Source: Tabrizicola_A aquatica (GTDB taxonomy: Bacteria > Pseudomonadota > Alphaproteobacteria > Rhodobacterales > Rhodobacteraceae). Taken from it: a stretch of 64,000 nt of DNA. Made by a program: the position numbers and the translations under genes. This document shows, piece after piece, positions 25,858 through 35,103 of this stretch (the first letter of the stretch is position 1; the number at the start of each line of letters is the position of its first letter). Below the pieces are notes generated by a model. It was given only the letters and a program-made list of their open reading frames with translations. It searched no databases and was not told where the DNA came from. The stretch lies in assembly GCA_965194375.1 (NCBI GenBank), contig OZ239428.1. One strand, 5' to 3'.

Positions 25858-26478
25858 CTAGCGTGACTTGAAGTAATACGCAACTGCTTGTGTGCGACTG
25901 GTGACGCCAAGTTTCTCAAAAAGGTTCGACAGGTGGTACTTCACCGTGTTCGTCGAAATGTCGAATTCGCGGGCCAGATCTTTGTTGGCCAGACCATTCG
26001 CCAGCGCCTCCAACAGCGCCTTTTCGCGGCGTGTCAGCTGCTGGATCGGGTCCGATTGCAGCCCGCGCACGTCGATGAAGGGGAACACCATTTTCCCAGC
26101 GGCGACGTCAACGCAGGTGTCCAAAAGCCGCTCGACCGGCGACTTGCGGTCCACGAATCCGGCCGCCCCCGCTGCCAAAGCCTTAAGCGATTCGGTCCCT
26201 GCCGAGTCATCGGCATAGATCACCAACCGCGGCGCGCCCTCTTGATCGCGCAACACTTCGGCCAGCTTCTGGCCGCCCAGCTGTGGGATGTGCCAGTCAA
26301 TCACCGCCACCTTGACCGGCACCCGCATCACCGCGCCAAGCAAGCCCTCAGCGGTTGACGATGTCGCGACAAGCGAGAATCTTCGATCTTTTTCAAAGAC
26401 TTCCGACAAGGCCGACAGCACCAGAGGGTTGCCCTCGGCCAGCGCCAAGTCAATCTGTTCAGGCCTAATCTCCAGCAT
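25858..26478 (-). CDS. NarL/FixJ-type response regulator, candidate regulator of the serine-cycle cluster
   Basis: 206 residues. The receiver domain (about 5-120) has the likely phospho-acceptor Asp in VAVIDWHIPQLGG. Its N-terminal acidic pocket is degenerate (AEGNPL where DDHPL is usual). A LuxR-type helix-turn-helix (about 140-200) carries LTRREKALLEALANG and NTVKYHLSNLFEKLG. ATG 26478 is preferred to GTG 26499 because a GGGGTG box precedes it. It lies between mcl and the divergent sga operon, so it probably controls both. No histidine kinase is adjacent. Confidence 0.85.
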   Translation of the reverse strand: MLEIRPEQIDLALAEGNPLVLSALSEVFEKDRRFSLVATSSTAEGLLGAVMRVPVKVAVIDWHIPQLGGQKLAEVLRDQEGAPRLVIYADDSAGTESLKALAAGAAGFVDRKSPVERLLDTCVDVAAGKMVFPFIDVRGLQSDPIQQLTRREKALLEALANGLANKDLAREFDISTNTVKYHLSNLFEKLGVTSRTQAVAYYFKSR

Positions 26479-26515
26479 CGTACACCCCAGATTCTGCACG
26501 GTTCATGACATAAAC

Positions 26516-26573
26516 CTACCCATTTGAACTGGTCACAAACGGTATACACCCGCATACTTACCAATTTGGGTAG
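26516..26573. promoter_or_regulatory. candidate operator in the sga/regulator divergent promoter region
   Basis: A 7-bp inverted repeat, CTACCCA (26516-26522) and TGGGTAG (26567-26573), brackets an AT-rich segment containing GGTATACACC (26541-26550). A further CACCCAT lies at 26583-26589. The repeat sits between the divergent regulator and sga genes, where an activator or autoregulator would bind. The repeat is seen; its function is inferred. Confidence 0.4.
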
Positions 26574-26676
26574 TAACTTTCCCACCCATAAGGACTTCCA
26601 AAAGCAGGATTAAGGAAGGTTGTTCAGAAAGTCAAAGCAGCATTTGTTGCATCAACCATCCGAGGGAGGATCGTCC

Positions 26677-27924
26677 GTGACCAACACCAGCATTCCGTCG
26701 AAACTGCAGATTCCCGAGACTCTGGCCGCAGGGCCTGGCCCCGGCAACACCGATGCCCGCGTTCTGGCAGCCTATGCCAACGCCGGCCTTGCCGATCACA
26801 TGCAGGCCGACGTGCTGCGCGGGATGATCGAATGCAAAGAGATGCTTCGCAAGATCTGGGGCACCAAAAACACTTACACCTTCGGCGTCGCCGGTACGGG
26901 CTGGAGCGGGCTGGACTGCCTGTTCAGCGCCATCCTGCCGGGCGACACGGTCGTGACCTTCGTCAACGGCACCTTCAGCGGCATCGATGCGCTGACCGTC
27001 CGGATGAAAGCCGCCAGCCGCGCAGATCTGGCCGCCAACTCCTTGGACCCCAAGCCCGCCAACGTGACCCTCGTCACCGTGCCGCATGGCAAGTCGGTCA
27101 CGGGCGACGTGATTGAAACCGCCCTTGCCGCCAACAAGCCCACTTGGGCCGTGATGGCGCATTGGGAAACCGGCTCGGGCCGGATCAACGAAATCCGCGC
27201 CTTCTCGGACGCATGTGAGCGCCATGGCGTGATGGGTCTGGTTGACGCCGTCTCGTCCCTTGGCATCGAAGATTTCGACATCGACGACTATCCCGGCATC
27301 GTCGGCTGGGCCTCCTGCCCGCAAAAGGGCGTTCTGTGCCTGCCGCTCACCTATGCCCCGGTCAGCTTTTCGGACCGCTACATCGCGCATCTGAAGGCCA
27401 ATGGTTCGTCCAGCTATGTGAACCACCCGATGATGGAAGCCCGCCACTGGGCCATCCATGACGGCAAGGACAGCGCCGCTGGCACCTATCACCGCACCCA
27501 TTCGGGCTATGCCGTCGCCGCCTTCCACGAGGCGCTGCGCATCAACCTGCAGCACGGCAAGGCGCAAAAGGCCGCTGACTACGCCTATCACGAGGCAGCC
27601 CTGCGCGCCGCCGTCGTCGCCCTTGGCTGCGATGTCACCTCGAACATGACCAGCCTTGTGGTCTTGAACCTGCCCGGCGCTTTGGCCGGTCGCGAAAAGG
27701 ATCTGGTGCAGGCCTGCCGCGCCCGCGGCTTCGGCATCTGGCCGACCCTGTCCGAACCGGTTCAGGTCCGCATCGGCATTCTCAACCAACTCTCCCGCCA
27801 TGCCATCACCGACATCGTCGAGCGTTTCGCCGCCGCGATGAACGAGATGGGCGCGGGGGCAGATGTTGGCGCGGCGCGGGAGGCGCTGAACCAGCATTAC
27901 CTAGCAGAAATGGCAGCCGAGTAA
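26677..27924 (+). CDS. sga: serine-glyoxylate aminotransferase
   Basis: A 415-residue class V aminotransferase. The PLP-binding lysine lies in SCPQKGVLCLP, and other family features are the GPGPGN N-terminal motif, GTGWSGLDCLFS and HWETGSGRINEI. The enzyme makes hydroxypyruvate and glycine from serine and glyoxylate, the entry transamination of the serine cycle. The start is GTG 26677 with a strong GGGAGGA site (26664-26670); upstream in-frame starts lack one. First gene of a plus-strand operon running sga-mtkA-mtkB-hprA-ppc-glyA. Confidence 0.95.
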   Translation: MTNTSIPSKLQIPETLAAGPGPGNTDARVLAAYANAGLADHMQADVLRGMIECKEMLRKIWGTKNTYTFGVAGTGWSGLDCLFSAILPGDTVVTFVNGTFSGIDALTVRMKAASRADLAANSLDPKPANVTLVTVPHGKSVTGDVIETALAANKPTWAVMAHWETGSGRINEIRAFSDACERHGVMGLVDAVSSLGIEDFDIDDYPGIVGWASCPQKGVLCLPLTYAPVSFSDRYIAHLKANGSSSYVNHPMMEARHWAIHDGKDSAAGTYHRTHSGYAVAAFHEALRINLQHGKAQKAADYAYHEAALRAAVVALGCDVTSNMTSLVVLNLPGALAGREKDLVQACRARGFGIWPTLSEPVQVRIGILNQLSRHAITDIVERFAAAMNEMGAGADVGAAREALNQHYLAEMAAE

Positions 27925-27946
27925 CGTCGGCCTGAGGGAGGGAAAA

Positions 27947-29143
27947 ATGGACATTCACGAATATCAGGCCAAAGAGATTTTGGCGAAATTCGGCGTCACG
28001 GTGCCGCCTGGCGGGCTGGCTTACAGCCCCGAACAGGCGGCTTACCGGGCCCGCGAACTTGGCGGCAACCGCTGGATCGTCAAGGCCCAGGTCCACGCAG
28101 GTGGCCGTGGCAAAGCGGGCGGCGTCAAGCTGTGCAATTCCGAGCATGAAATTCAGGATGCGACGAACGACATGTTCGGCCGCAAACTGGTGACGCATCA
28201 GACCGGCGCCGAAGGCAAGGGCATCTACCGCGTCTACGTTGAAGCGGCGGTCGACTTTACCCGCGAGATCTATCTGGGTTTCGTGCTGGACCGCTCCACC
28301 CAGCGCATCATGATCGTCGCCTCCTCCGAAGGCGGCATGGAGATCGAAGAGATTTCCGAGCAAAAGCCCGAGTCGATCGTCCGTTCGACCGTGGAACCCG
28401 CTGCAGGTCTGCAAGAGTTCCAAGCACGCGAAATCTCTTACGCCCTTGGCATTCCCAACGCGCTGACCCAGCAAATGGTGCGCACGCTGCAAGGCTGCTA
28501 CCGCGCCTTCCGCGATCTGGATGCGACGATGGTGGAGATCAACCCGCTGGTCATCACCGCCGACAACCGCATTCTGGCGCTTGACGCCAAGATGACCTTC
28601 GACACCAACGCGCTCTTCCGTCACCCGCAGGTGTCCGAGCTGCGCGACAAATCCCAAGAAGACCCGCGCGAAAGCCGTGCGGCTGACCGCGGTCTGGCCT
28701 ATATCGGCCTGTCGGGGAACATCGGCTGTATCGTGAACGGTGCGGGCCTTGCCATGGCCACGATGGACACAATCAAACTGGCCGGCGGCGAGCCTGCGAA
28801 CTTCCTCGACATCGGCGGCGGTGCAACACCCGAGCGTGTGGCCAAGGCGTTTCGTCTGGTGATGTCGGATGAGAATGTCGAAGCCATTCTCGTCAACATC
28901 TTCGCCGGCATCAACCGCTGCGACTGGGTGGCCGAAGGCGTCGTGCAGGCACTGACCGCAAACCCGGTGAACGTGCCGGTGATCGTGCGCCTGTCGGGCA
29001 CCAATGTGGAAGAGGGTCAGAAAATCCTCGCCAAATCCGGTCTTCCGATCATCCGCGCCAACACGCTGATGGAGGCGGCCGAACGTGCCGTCGTCGCCTG
29101 GAAGAACGACCGTAAGCAGAACACCACCGTGAGGTCCATCTGA
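27947..29143 (+). CDS. mtkA: malate-CoA ligase (malate thiokinase) beta subunit
   Basis: A 398-residue ATP-grasp/succinyl-CoA-synthetase-beta-type protein: MDIHEYQAKEIL opening, ATP-grasp region with VKAQVHAGGRGKAGGV, metal site MVEINPLVI and CoA-ligase motif FLDIGGGATPERV. The family alone cannot separate succinate from malate ligases. The setting (between serine-glyoxylate aminotransferase and hydroxypyruvate reductase, with malyl-CoA lyase across the regulator) identifies it as malate thiokinase, which makes malyl-CoA. SD GAGGGAGG precedes ATG. Overlaps mtkB by one base. Confidence 0.9.
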   Translation: MDIHEYQAKEILAKFGVTVPPGGLAYSPEQAAYRARELGGNRWIVKAQVHAGGRGKAGGVKLCNSEHEIQDATNDMFGRKLVTHQTGAEGKGIYRVYVEAAVDFTREIYLGFVLDRSTQRIMIVASSEGGMEIEEISEQKPESIVRSTVEPAAGLQEFQAREISYALGIPNALTQQMVRTLQGCYRAFRDLDATMVEINPLVITADNRILALDAKMTFDTNALFRHPQVSELRDKSQEDPRESRAADRGLAYIGLSGNIGCIVNGAGLAMATMDTIKLAGGEPANFLDIGGGATPERVAKAFRLVMSDENVEAILVNIFAGINRCDWVAEGVVQALTANPVNVPVIVRLSGTNVEEGQKILAKSGLPIIRANTLMEAAERAVVAWKNDRKQNTTVRSI

Positions 29144-30036
29144 TGAGCATCTTTCTTGATCGCGCCAGCCGTGTCATCGTGCAAGGCATCACCGGCCGTA
29201 TGGCCCAGTTCCACACCAAGGAAATGCAAGACTACGGCACCAATGTTGTCGGCGGTGTTGTCCCCGGCAAAGGCGGCGAAACCGTCTTCGGCATCCCGGT
29301 GTTTGACACCGTAAAGCAGGCCGTTGCCGCCACCGGCGCTGACACCAGTCTTGTGTTTGTCCCGCCGCCCTTCGCGGCAGACAGCATCATGGAAGCCGCC
29401 GATGCGGGCATCCGCTATTGCGTGTGCATCACCGACGGTATCCCGGCACAGGACATGATCCGCGTGAAGCGTTATATGATGCGCTACACCCGCGAGCGGC
29501 GCATGGTTCTGACCGGCCCGAACTGCGCTGGCACCATCAGCCCCGGCAAGGCGCTTTTGGGCATCATGCCGCCCCATATCTATCTGCCGGGCAACGTGGG
29601 CATCGTCAGCCGCTCCGGCACGCTGGGCTATGAGGCTGCACAGCAGCTTAAGGACCGCGGCATCGGGGTCTCAACCTCGGTCGGCATCGGTGGCGATCCG
29701 ATCAACGGCTCGTCCTTCCGCGACGTGCTGGAGCGGTTCGAGGCTGACCCGGACACCCATATCGTCTGCATGATCGGTGAAATCGGCGGCCCGCAAGAAG
29801 CTGAAGCGGCGGCCTATATTCAGGACCACATGACCAAGCCGGTTATCGCCTATATCGCCGGTCTGACGGCACCCAAAGGCCGCACCATGGGCCATGCGGG
29901 CGCGATCATCTCGGCCTTCGGCGAAAGCGCTTCGGAAAAGGTGGAAATCCTGACCGCAGCGGGCGTCACCGTGGCCGAGAACCCCTCGGTCATCGGCGAG
30001 ACCGTGGCACGCGTGATGGCAAAGCGCGCAGCCTAA
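29143..30036 (+). CDS. mtkB: malate-CoA ligase (malate thiokinase) alpha subunit
   Basis: A 297-residue succinyl-CoA-synthetase-alpha-type protein with CoA-binding Rossmann motif VIVQGITGRMAQFHTKEM, the GPNCAGTISPG loop and the phosphohistidine site GHAGAI near residue 250. It pairs with MtkA to form malyl-CoA from malate, CoA and ATP. The ATG overlaps the mtkA stop (TGATG), so subunits are translated together in fixed ratio. Same caveat as for mtkA: paralogue of sucD; context gives the malate assignment. Confidence 0.9.
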   Translation: MSIFLDRASRVIVQGITGRMAQFHTKEMQDYGTNVVGGVVPGKGGETVFGIPVFDTVKQAVAATGADTSLVFVPPPFAADSIMEAADAGIRYCVCITDGIPAQDMIRVKRYMMRYTRERRMVLTGPNCAGTISPGKALLGIMPPHIYLPGNVGIVSRSGTLGYEAAQQLKDRGIGVSTSVGIGGDPINGSSFRDVLERFEADPDTHIVCMIGEIGGPQEAEAAAYIQDHMTKPVIAYIAGLTAPKGRTMGHAGAIISAFGESASEKVEILTAAGVTVAENPSVIGETVARVMAKRAA

Positions 30037-30046
30037 GGAAGCCATG

Positions 30047-31018
30047 ATGTCAAAACCCAAGGTCCTTGTGACGCGGCGCTGGCCGCAGGCGGTGGAAGAG
30101 AAGATGGCGCAGATCTTTGATCTCAGCCTGAACACCTCTGACACCCCGCTGACCGAGGCGGAGTTCACATCCGCCCTCGGCCAGTATGACGCGATCTTGC
30201 CAACAGTGACGGACCGCCTTCCTGCGGCTGTCTTTGAAAGCACGGCACCGCGCACAAGGATCTTGGCCAACTACGGTGTGGGCTTTGCCCACATCGACAC
30301 CGCCGCCGCCAAAGACCGAGGCATCGCGGTGACCAATACACCGGATGTTCTGTCCGAATGCACCGCCGACATCGCGATGACCCTGATGCTCATGGTCGCC
30401 CGCCGCGCCGGTGAAGGTGAACGCGAATTGCGCGATGGCCGCTGGACCGGCTGGCGCCCGACCCACATGATCGGAACCAAAGTATCGGGCGCCACGCTTG
30501 GCATCATTGGCTTTGGCCGCATCGGCCAAGCCATGGCGCAGCGCGCGCATTTCGGCTTTGGCATGAAGATCATCGTGCAAAACCGCTCGGCCGTCCCGGC
30601 CGAAGTGCTGGCCCGCTACAATGCGGTTCAGGTCCCGACCATCGAAGACCTGCTGCCGCAGTGTGACTTTGTTTCCCTGCACTGCCCGGGCGGTGTGGCC
30701 AACCGCCACCTCATCAACAGCCGCAGGCTGGACCTGATGCGCCCGGGCGCTTTTCTTATCAACACCGCACGCGGTGAAGTCGTGGACGAACACGCGCTGG
30801 CCCAAGCGCTGTGGTTTGGCACCATCGGCGGCGCGGGGCTGGATGTGTTCGAACGCGAACCCAAAATCCCGCGCGAACTCCTAGACTCCGACAACCTCGT
30901 TCTCTTGCCGCATCTCGGCTCGGCCACCCGCGAAACGCGTGAGGCTATGGGCTTTCGCGTCTTGGAAAACCTGTCCGATTTCTTTGAGGGTCGCCAGCCG
31001 CGCGACCGGGTGGCATAA
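30047..31018 (+). CDS. hprA: hydroxypyruvate reductase / glyoxylate reductase (D-isomer 2-hydroxyacid dehydrogenase)
   Basis: A 323-residue NAD(P)-dependent D-2-hydroxyacid dehydrogenase. The Rossmann motif GIIGFGRIGQAMA lies near residue 150, the catalytic Arg in NTARGEVVDE, the Glu in FEREP and the His in LLPHLGSAT. It reduces hydroxypyruvate to D-glycerate in the serine cycle. ATG 30047 is better spaced from AAGGA than ATG 30044, though both are possible. Located in the operon between mtkB and ppc, 3 bases before the ppc start. Confidence 0.93.
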   Translation: MSKPKVLVTRRWPQAVEEKMAQIFDLSLNTSDTPLTEAEFTSALGQYDAILPTVTDRLPAAVFESTAPRTRILANYGVGFAHIDTAAAKDRGIAVTNTPDVLSECTADIAMTLMLMVARRAGEGERELRDGRWTGWRPTHMIGTKVSGATLGIIGFGRIGQAMAQRAHFGFGMKIIVQNRSAVPAEVLARYNAVQVPTIEDLLPQCDFVSLHCPGGVANRHLINSRRLDLMRPGAFLINTARGEVVDEHALAQALWFGTIGGAGLDVFEREPKIPRELLDSDNLVLLPHLGSATRETREAMGFRVLENLSDFFEGRQPRDRVA

Positions 31019-31021
31019 GCC

Positions 31022-33685
31022 ATGGTCGCCGTCGCCAAGCACACCCCGGATGGCCCCGAAGATCAGGCAGCGGGCTTGCGCGACGAGATGCGCCGCCTGT
31101 GGCACAGGGTCATCGAACGCCGCGCACCCCATGTTCTGGAAACCGTTCTTGCCACCGGGGCCGATCTTCCCAGTGACGAAACCGCCATTCCCTGCCTGCA
31201 GGCGGTGAACATCTGGTTCCAACTGACCCGGATCATCGACGAAAACACCGCCATGCGCGGCCGCCGCACGATTGAGGGCGCCCAAGGCCCCGAGGCGGTC
31301 GAGGGCAGCTTTGCCAAGACCTTCGCCACGCTTGACCCCAAGATGACCGCCGCCGAGTTTACCGCGCTAACCCAGAACCTGTCGGTCGGCCCCACCATCA
31401 CCGCCCACCCGACCGAGGCCAAGCGCGTCACGGTGCTCGAGATTCACCGCCGCATCTATCGTCACCTCGTCTCGCTGGAAACCCAACGCTGGACCCCGCG
31501 CGAACGCGACGACATCTTGCAAGACATCGAAGCCGAGATTGATCTTCTTTGGATGACCGGCGAATTGCGGATGGAACGCCCCAGCCTGCGCGATGAAATC
31601 GAATGGGGCCTGCAGTTCTTCCGTGACGCCCTCTTTGACGCCGTGCCGCAACTCTTTGACCGGTTCAGCACCGCCGCCGAAGCCCGCTTTGGCCCAGGGC
31701 TCGACACCACGCCCTGCGTGCGCTTTCATTCCTGGATCGGCGGCGACCGTGACGGCAACCCCAATGTCACCGCCGAGGTGACGCGCGATGCACTGGCCCG
31801 CGCCCGGCGCAGCATTCTGACCCGGTACCAAGAAGACATCGCCACCGCCGCCGCCCGGATCTCGATCACTCAGCGGATCGTGCCGCTGCCCGCGCAAACC
31901 GAGGCGCAGATCCGCGCGCTCATTGCCCGCAGCCCCGATGCCAAACGGCTGGCCTCGCGCAATCCCGGCGAGGTGTTCCGTCAAGCGCTGACCGCCATCG
32001 GTGCGCGGCTGCGCGCCATGCAGGAACGCTCGGACGAACCCGGCGCAGGCTACCCTTCGGTCAGCCATTTCATCGCCGACCTGCGCTGCATTGAAGCGGG
32101 GCTTGAGGCGATTGATGCCCATCGGCTGGCCGCACGGTTCATCGCGCCGCTCCGCTTTCGGGCCGAAACCTTTGGTTTCCGCACCACAACGCTGGATGTT
32201 CGGCAGAACTCAACGGTGATCACCGCGGTTCTGTCTGAAATCTGGGCCCTGACTGGCCCGGTCCCCGCACAAGGCAGCCCCGATTGGGCGCGCCGTCTGC
32301 GCGACGAGTTGGGCCAGTCGGATCTGGTCCATGTCAACCGCAGCCGCCTTGGGCCCGATGCTCGCGAACTCCTTGATCTGCTCACCTTGATGCGTGACGC
32401 GCATATCTCAGACGACCCCGAAGCGATTGGCCCTTTCATCCTGTCCATGACCCGCTCGGCCGAGGATGTGTTGGCCGTCTATCTGCTGGCCCGCCATGCC
32501 GGCTTTGGCTCCGAAAAGCTGGACCTTCGGGTCGTGCCGCTCTTTGAAACCATCGAAGATCTGCGCAACGCGCCCGCCGTCTTTGATGCGGTGCTGGCCG
32601 TGCCCTTGGCACAGCGCAGCCTGCGCAGCCGCGATGGCACGGTTGAAGTGATGCTCGGCTATTCCGACAGCAACAAGGACGGCGGATTCCTCTGCTCCAC
32701 CTATGAATTGGACAAGGCCCAGCGTCGCCTGACCGCCAGCCTTGGCCAGCATCGCCTGCGCCCGGTGTTCTTCCACGGCCGCGGCGGCTCGGTCAGCCGG
32801 GGTGGTGCGCCCACAGGCCGCGCTATCGCCGCCCAGCCCATGGGCACCGTGCAAGGCCGCCTGCGGATCACCGAACAGGGCGAGGTGGTGTCGTCAAAAT
32901 ACGCCAATCGCGGCACCGCGCTGAACCAGCTTGAACTGTTGGCCTCCTCGGTCTTGGGCCATCTGCCAACGCGGGTGCAGCCGGTGGCCGACCCCGAAAG
33001 CAACGACGCGCTTGAGGCCTTGGCAGGTCTGTCGCAGACCGCCTATGTCAACCTAATCTCGCGCCCCGGCTTCATTGATTACTTCCAGCAGGCCAGCCCG
33101 GTGGAAGAGCTCGCCATGCTGAAAATGGGCTCGCGCCCCGCCCGCCGCTTTGGCGCGCGGTCCTTGGCTGACCTGCGGGCGATCCCATGGGTCTTTGCTT
33201 GGTCGCAAAACCGCCACATGATCACCGGCTGGTATGGTTTTGGTAGCGCGATTGCCGCCTTTCGCCAAGTCCGGGGTGCGGCGGCAGACCGGCTTCTGGC
33301 CGAGATGTTTGAGCGTCACAAGCTCTTCCGCCTGATGGTGGATGAGGTGGAAAAGTCGCTGATGCTGACCGATCTTGCCATCGCCGCCGAATACGCCGGT
33401 CTGATCGAAGATGCGGCACTCCGCGACGATATCTTTGGCCGCATCACGGCGGAACATGCCGCCGCCTTGGACGCGCTGCGCCTCTTGACCGGCTCGGCCC
33501 AACCCGGCGCGCGTTTCCCCAACATGTATGACCGCTTCCGGGCGCAAACGCCGCAACTGACCCGGATCAATCATTTGCAAGTGGCGCTGTTGCGCCGGGC
33601 CCGGGCCGAACCGGGGTTCGGCACCAGCGTGCCCTTGATGCAATCCATGAACTGCATAGCCGCCGGTCTGGGCTGGACCGGCTGA
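31022..33685 (+). CDS. ppc: phosphoenolpyruvate carboxylase
   Basis: An 887-residue PEP carboxylase with both catalytic signatures: VGPTITAHPTEAKR (near residue 122, catalytic His) and VMLGYSDSNKDGGF (near 543), plus the glycine-rich loop FHGRGGSVSRGGAP. It carboxylates PEP with bicarbonate to give oxaloacetate, the CO2-fixing step of the serine cycle. It ends MNCIAAGLGWTG, a C-terminal variant of the usual family ending. Being in a serine-cycle operon suggests the methylotroph-type enzyme that is less dependent on acetyl-CoA activation; that is inference. Confidence 0.97.
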   Translation: MVAVAKHTPDGPEDQAAGLRDEMRRLWHRVIERRAPHVLETVLATGADLPSDETAIPCLQAVNIWFQLTRIIDENTAMRGRRTIEGAQGPEAVEGSFAKTFATLDPKMTAAEFTALTQNLSVGPTITAHPTEAKRVTVLEIHRRIYRHLVSLETQRWTPRERDDILQDIEAEIDLLWMTGELRMERPSLRDEIEWGLQFFRDALFDAVPQLFDRFSTAAEARFGPGLDTTPCVRFHSWIGGDRDGNPNVTAEVTRDALARARRSILTRYQEDIATAAARISITQRIVPLPAQTEAQIRALIARSPDAKRLASRNPGEVFRQALTAIGARLRAMQERSDEPGAGYPSVSHFIADLRCIEAGLEAIDAHRLAARFIAPLRFRAETFGFRTTTLDVRQNSTVITAVLSEIWALTGPVPAQGSPDWARRLRDELGQSDLVHVNRSRLGPDARELLDLLTLMRDAHISDDPEAIGPFILSMTRSAEDVLAVYLLARHAGFGSEKLDLRVVPLFETIEDLRNAPAVFDAVLAVPLAQRSLRSRDGTVEVMLGYSDSNKDGGFLCSTYELDKAQRRLTASLGQHRLRPVFFHGRGGSVSRGGAPTGRAIAAQPMGTVQGRLRITEQGEVVSSKYANRGTALNQLELLASSVLGHLPTRVQPVADPESNDALEALAGLSQTAYVNLISRPGFIDYFQQASPVEELAMLKMGSRPARRFGARSLADLRAIPWVFAWSQNRHMITGWYGFGSAIAAFRQVRGAAADRLLAEMFERHKLFRLMVDEVEKSLMLTDLAIAAEYAGLIEDAALRDDIFGRITAEHAAALDALRLLTGSAQPGARFPNMYDRFRAQTPQLTRINHLQVALLRRARAEPGFGTSVPLMQSMNCIAAGLGWTG

Positions 33686-33700
33686 TGAAAGGATGACCCC

Positions 33701-34999
33701 ATGACCATCTCTGCCAAAGTATCCACCGGCTTTTTCACCGACACCCTCGCCGCCCGCGACCCCGACATTTTCGGGGCGGTGACAAAAGAACTGGGCCGTC
33801 AGCGCCATGAGATTGAGCTGATTGCCTCCGAAAACATCGTGTCGCGCGCCGTGATGGAGGCGCAGGGTTCGGTGATGACCAACAAATACGCCGAAGGCTA
33901 TGCTGGAAAGCGCTACTACGGTGGCTGCCAGTTCGTCGACATCGCCGAAAATCTGGCGATGGAGCGGGCCTGCAAGCTCTTCAATTGCTCTTTCGCTAAC
34001 GTCCAGCCGAACTCGGGTTCGCAGGCGAACCAAGGCGTGTTTCAGGCGCTGATCCAGCCCGGCGACACGATCCTTGGCATGTCCCTGGACGCCGGCGGTC
34101 ACCTGACCCATGGTGCCGCCCCGAACCAGTCGGGCAAGTGGTTCAACGCCATCCAATACGGCGTGCGCCCGCAAGACAGCCAGCTCGACTATGACCAGCT
34201 GGAGGCTTTGGCGGTGCAGCATAACCCCAAGCTGATCATCGCCGGTGGCTCGGCCATTCCGCGCATCATCGACTTCGGCCGCATGCGCGCGATTGCCGAC
34301 AAGGTCGGCGCTTATCTTCTGGTCGATATGGCCCACTTTGCCGGGCTGATCGCGGCGGGTCTTTACCCCTCGCCCTTCCCGCATGCCCATGTGGCGACCA
34401 CCACCACCCATAAAACCCTGCGCGGTCCGCGCGGCGGCATGATCCTCACGAATGACGAGGCGATTGCCAAAAAGTGCAACTCGGCGATCTTCCCGGGAAT
34501 TCAGGGCGGCCCCCTGATGCATGTGATCGCCGCCAAGGCCGTGGCCTTCGGCGAGGCGCTGCGCCCGGACTTCGTCGACTACCAAAAGCAGGTGGTGAAG
34601 AACGCCCAAGCGCTGGCCGATCAGCTGATGAAGGGCGGATTGGACATCGTCACCGGCGGCACCGACACGCACCTGATGCTGGTCGACCTGCGCCCCAAGG
34701 GCGTGAAGGGCAATGCGACCGAAAAGGCCCTGGGCCGGGCGCATATCACCTGCAACAAGAACGGCATCCCGTTTGACACCGAAAAGCCCACCATCACGAG
34801 CGGTGTGCGCCTTGGCACCCCCGCCGGCACCACGCGCGGCTTTGCCGAACCCGAATTCCGCCTGATCGCGGATTGGATCGTCGAAGTGGTCGATGGTCTG
34901 GCCAAGAACGGTGAAGACGGCAACGGCGCAGTTGAGGCCGCGGTGAAGGCCAAGGTCGAGGCGCTGTGCGAGAAGTTCCCGATCTATCCGTCGATGTAA
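33701..34999 (+). CDS. glyA: serine hydroxymethyltransferase
   Basis: A 432-residue SHMT of normal length. The PLP lysine lies in TTTTHKTLRGPRGG near residue 235; ENIVSRAVMEAQGS and NKYAEGYAGKRYYGG are N-terminal family signatures. It makes serine from glycine and methylene-tetrahydrofolate, where C1 units enter the serine cycle. SD AAAGGATG. Last gene of the plus-strand operon, followed by a strong terminator. It may be a second glyA copy dedicated to C1 metabolism; only one is in the window. Confidence 0.97.
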   Translation: MTISAKVSTGFFTDTLAARDPDIFGAVTKELGRQRHEIELIASENIVSRAVMEAQGSVMTNKYAEGYAGKRYYGGCQFVDIAENLAMERACKLFNCSFANVQPNSGSQANQGVFQALIQPGDTILGMSLDAGGHLTHGAAPNQSGKWFNAIQYGVRPQDSQLDYDQLEALAVQHNPKLIIAGGSAIPRIIDFGRMRAIADKVGAYLLVDMAHFAGLIAAGLYPSPFPHAHVATTTTHKTLRGPRGGMILTNDEAIAKKCNSAIFPGIQGGPLMHVIAAKAVAFGEALRPDFVDYQKQVVKNAQALADQLMKGGLDIVTGGTDTHLMLVDLRPKGVKGNATEKALGRAHITCNKNGIPFDTEKPTITSGVRLGTPAGTTRGFAEPEFRLIADWIVEVVDGLAKNGEDGNGAVEAAVKAKVEALCEKFPIYPSM

Positions 35000-35020
35000 G
35001 GCCCGATCCGGGACCAAAGC

Positions 35021-35049
35021 AAAAGCCCCGCTCAGGCGGGGCTTTTTTT
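35021..35049 (+). terminator. intrinsic terminator of the serine-cycle operon
   Basis: A perfect 11-bp stem, AAAAGCCCCGC (35021-35031) with GCGGGGCTTTT (35036-35046), loop TCAG, followed by more T residues. It lies 21 bases after the glyA stop. Confidence 0.92.
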
Positions 35050-35103
35050 CTTGTGGCCGTGGCACCAGACACCACCCAACTCGACGGTCCCCCGCCCCCG
35101 CCG

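Noticed and set aside
27947..30036. mtkAB as succinyl-CoA synthetase (sucCD)
   Set aside because: Family alone cannot tell them apart, but the position inside a serine-cycle operon with malyl-CoA lyase nearby makes the malate assignment far likelier.
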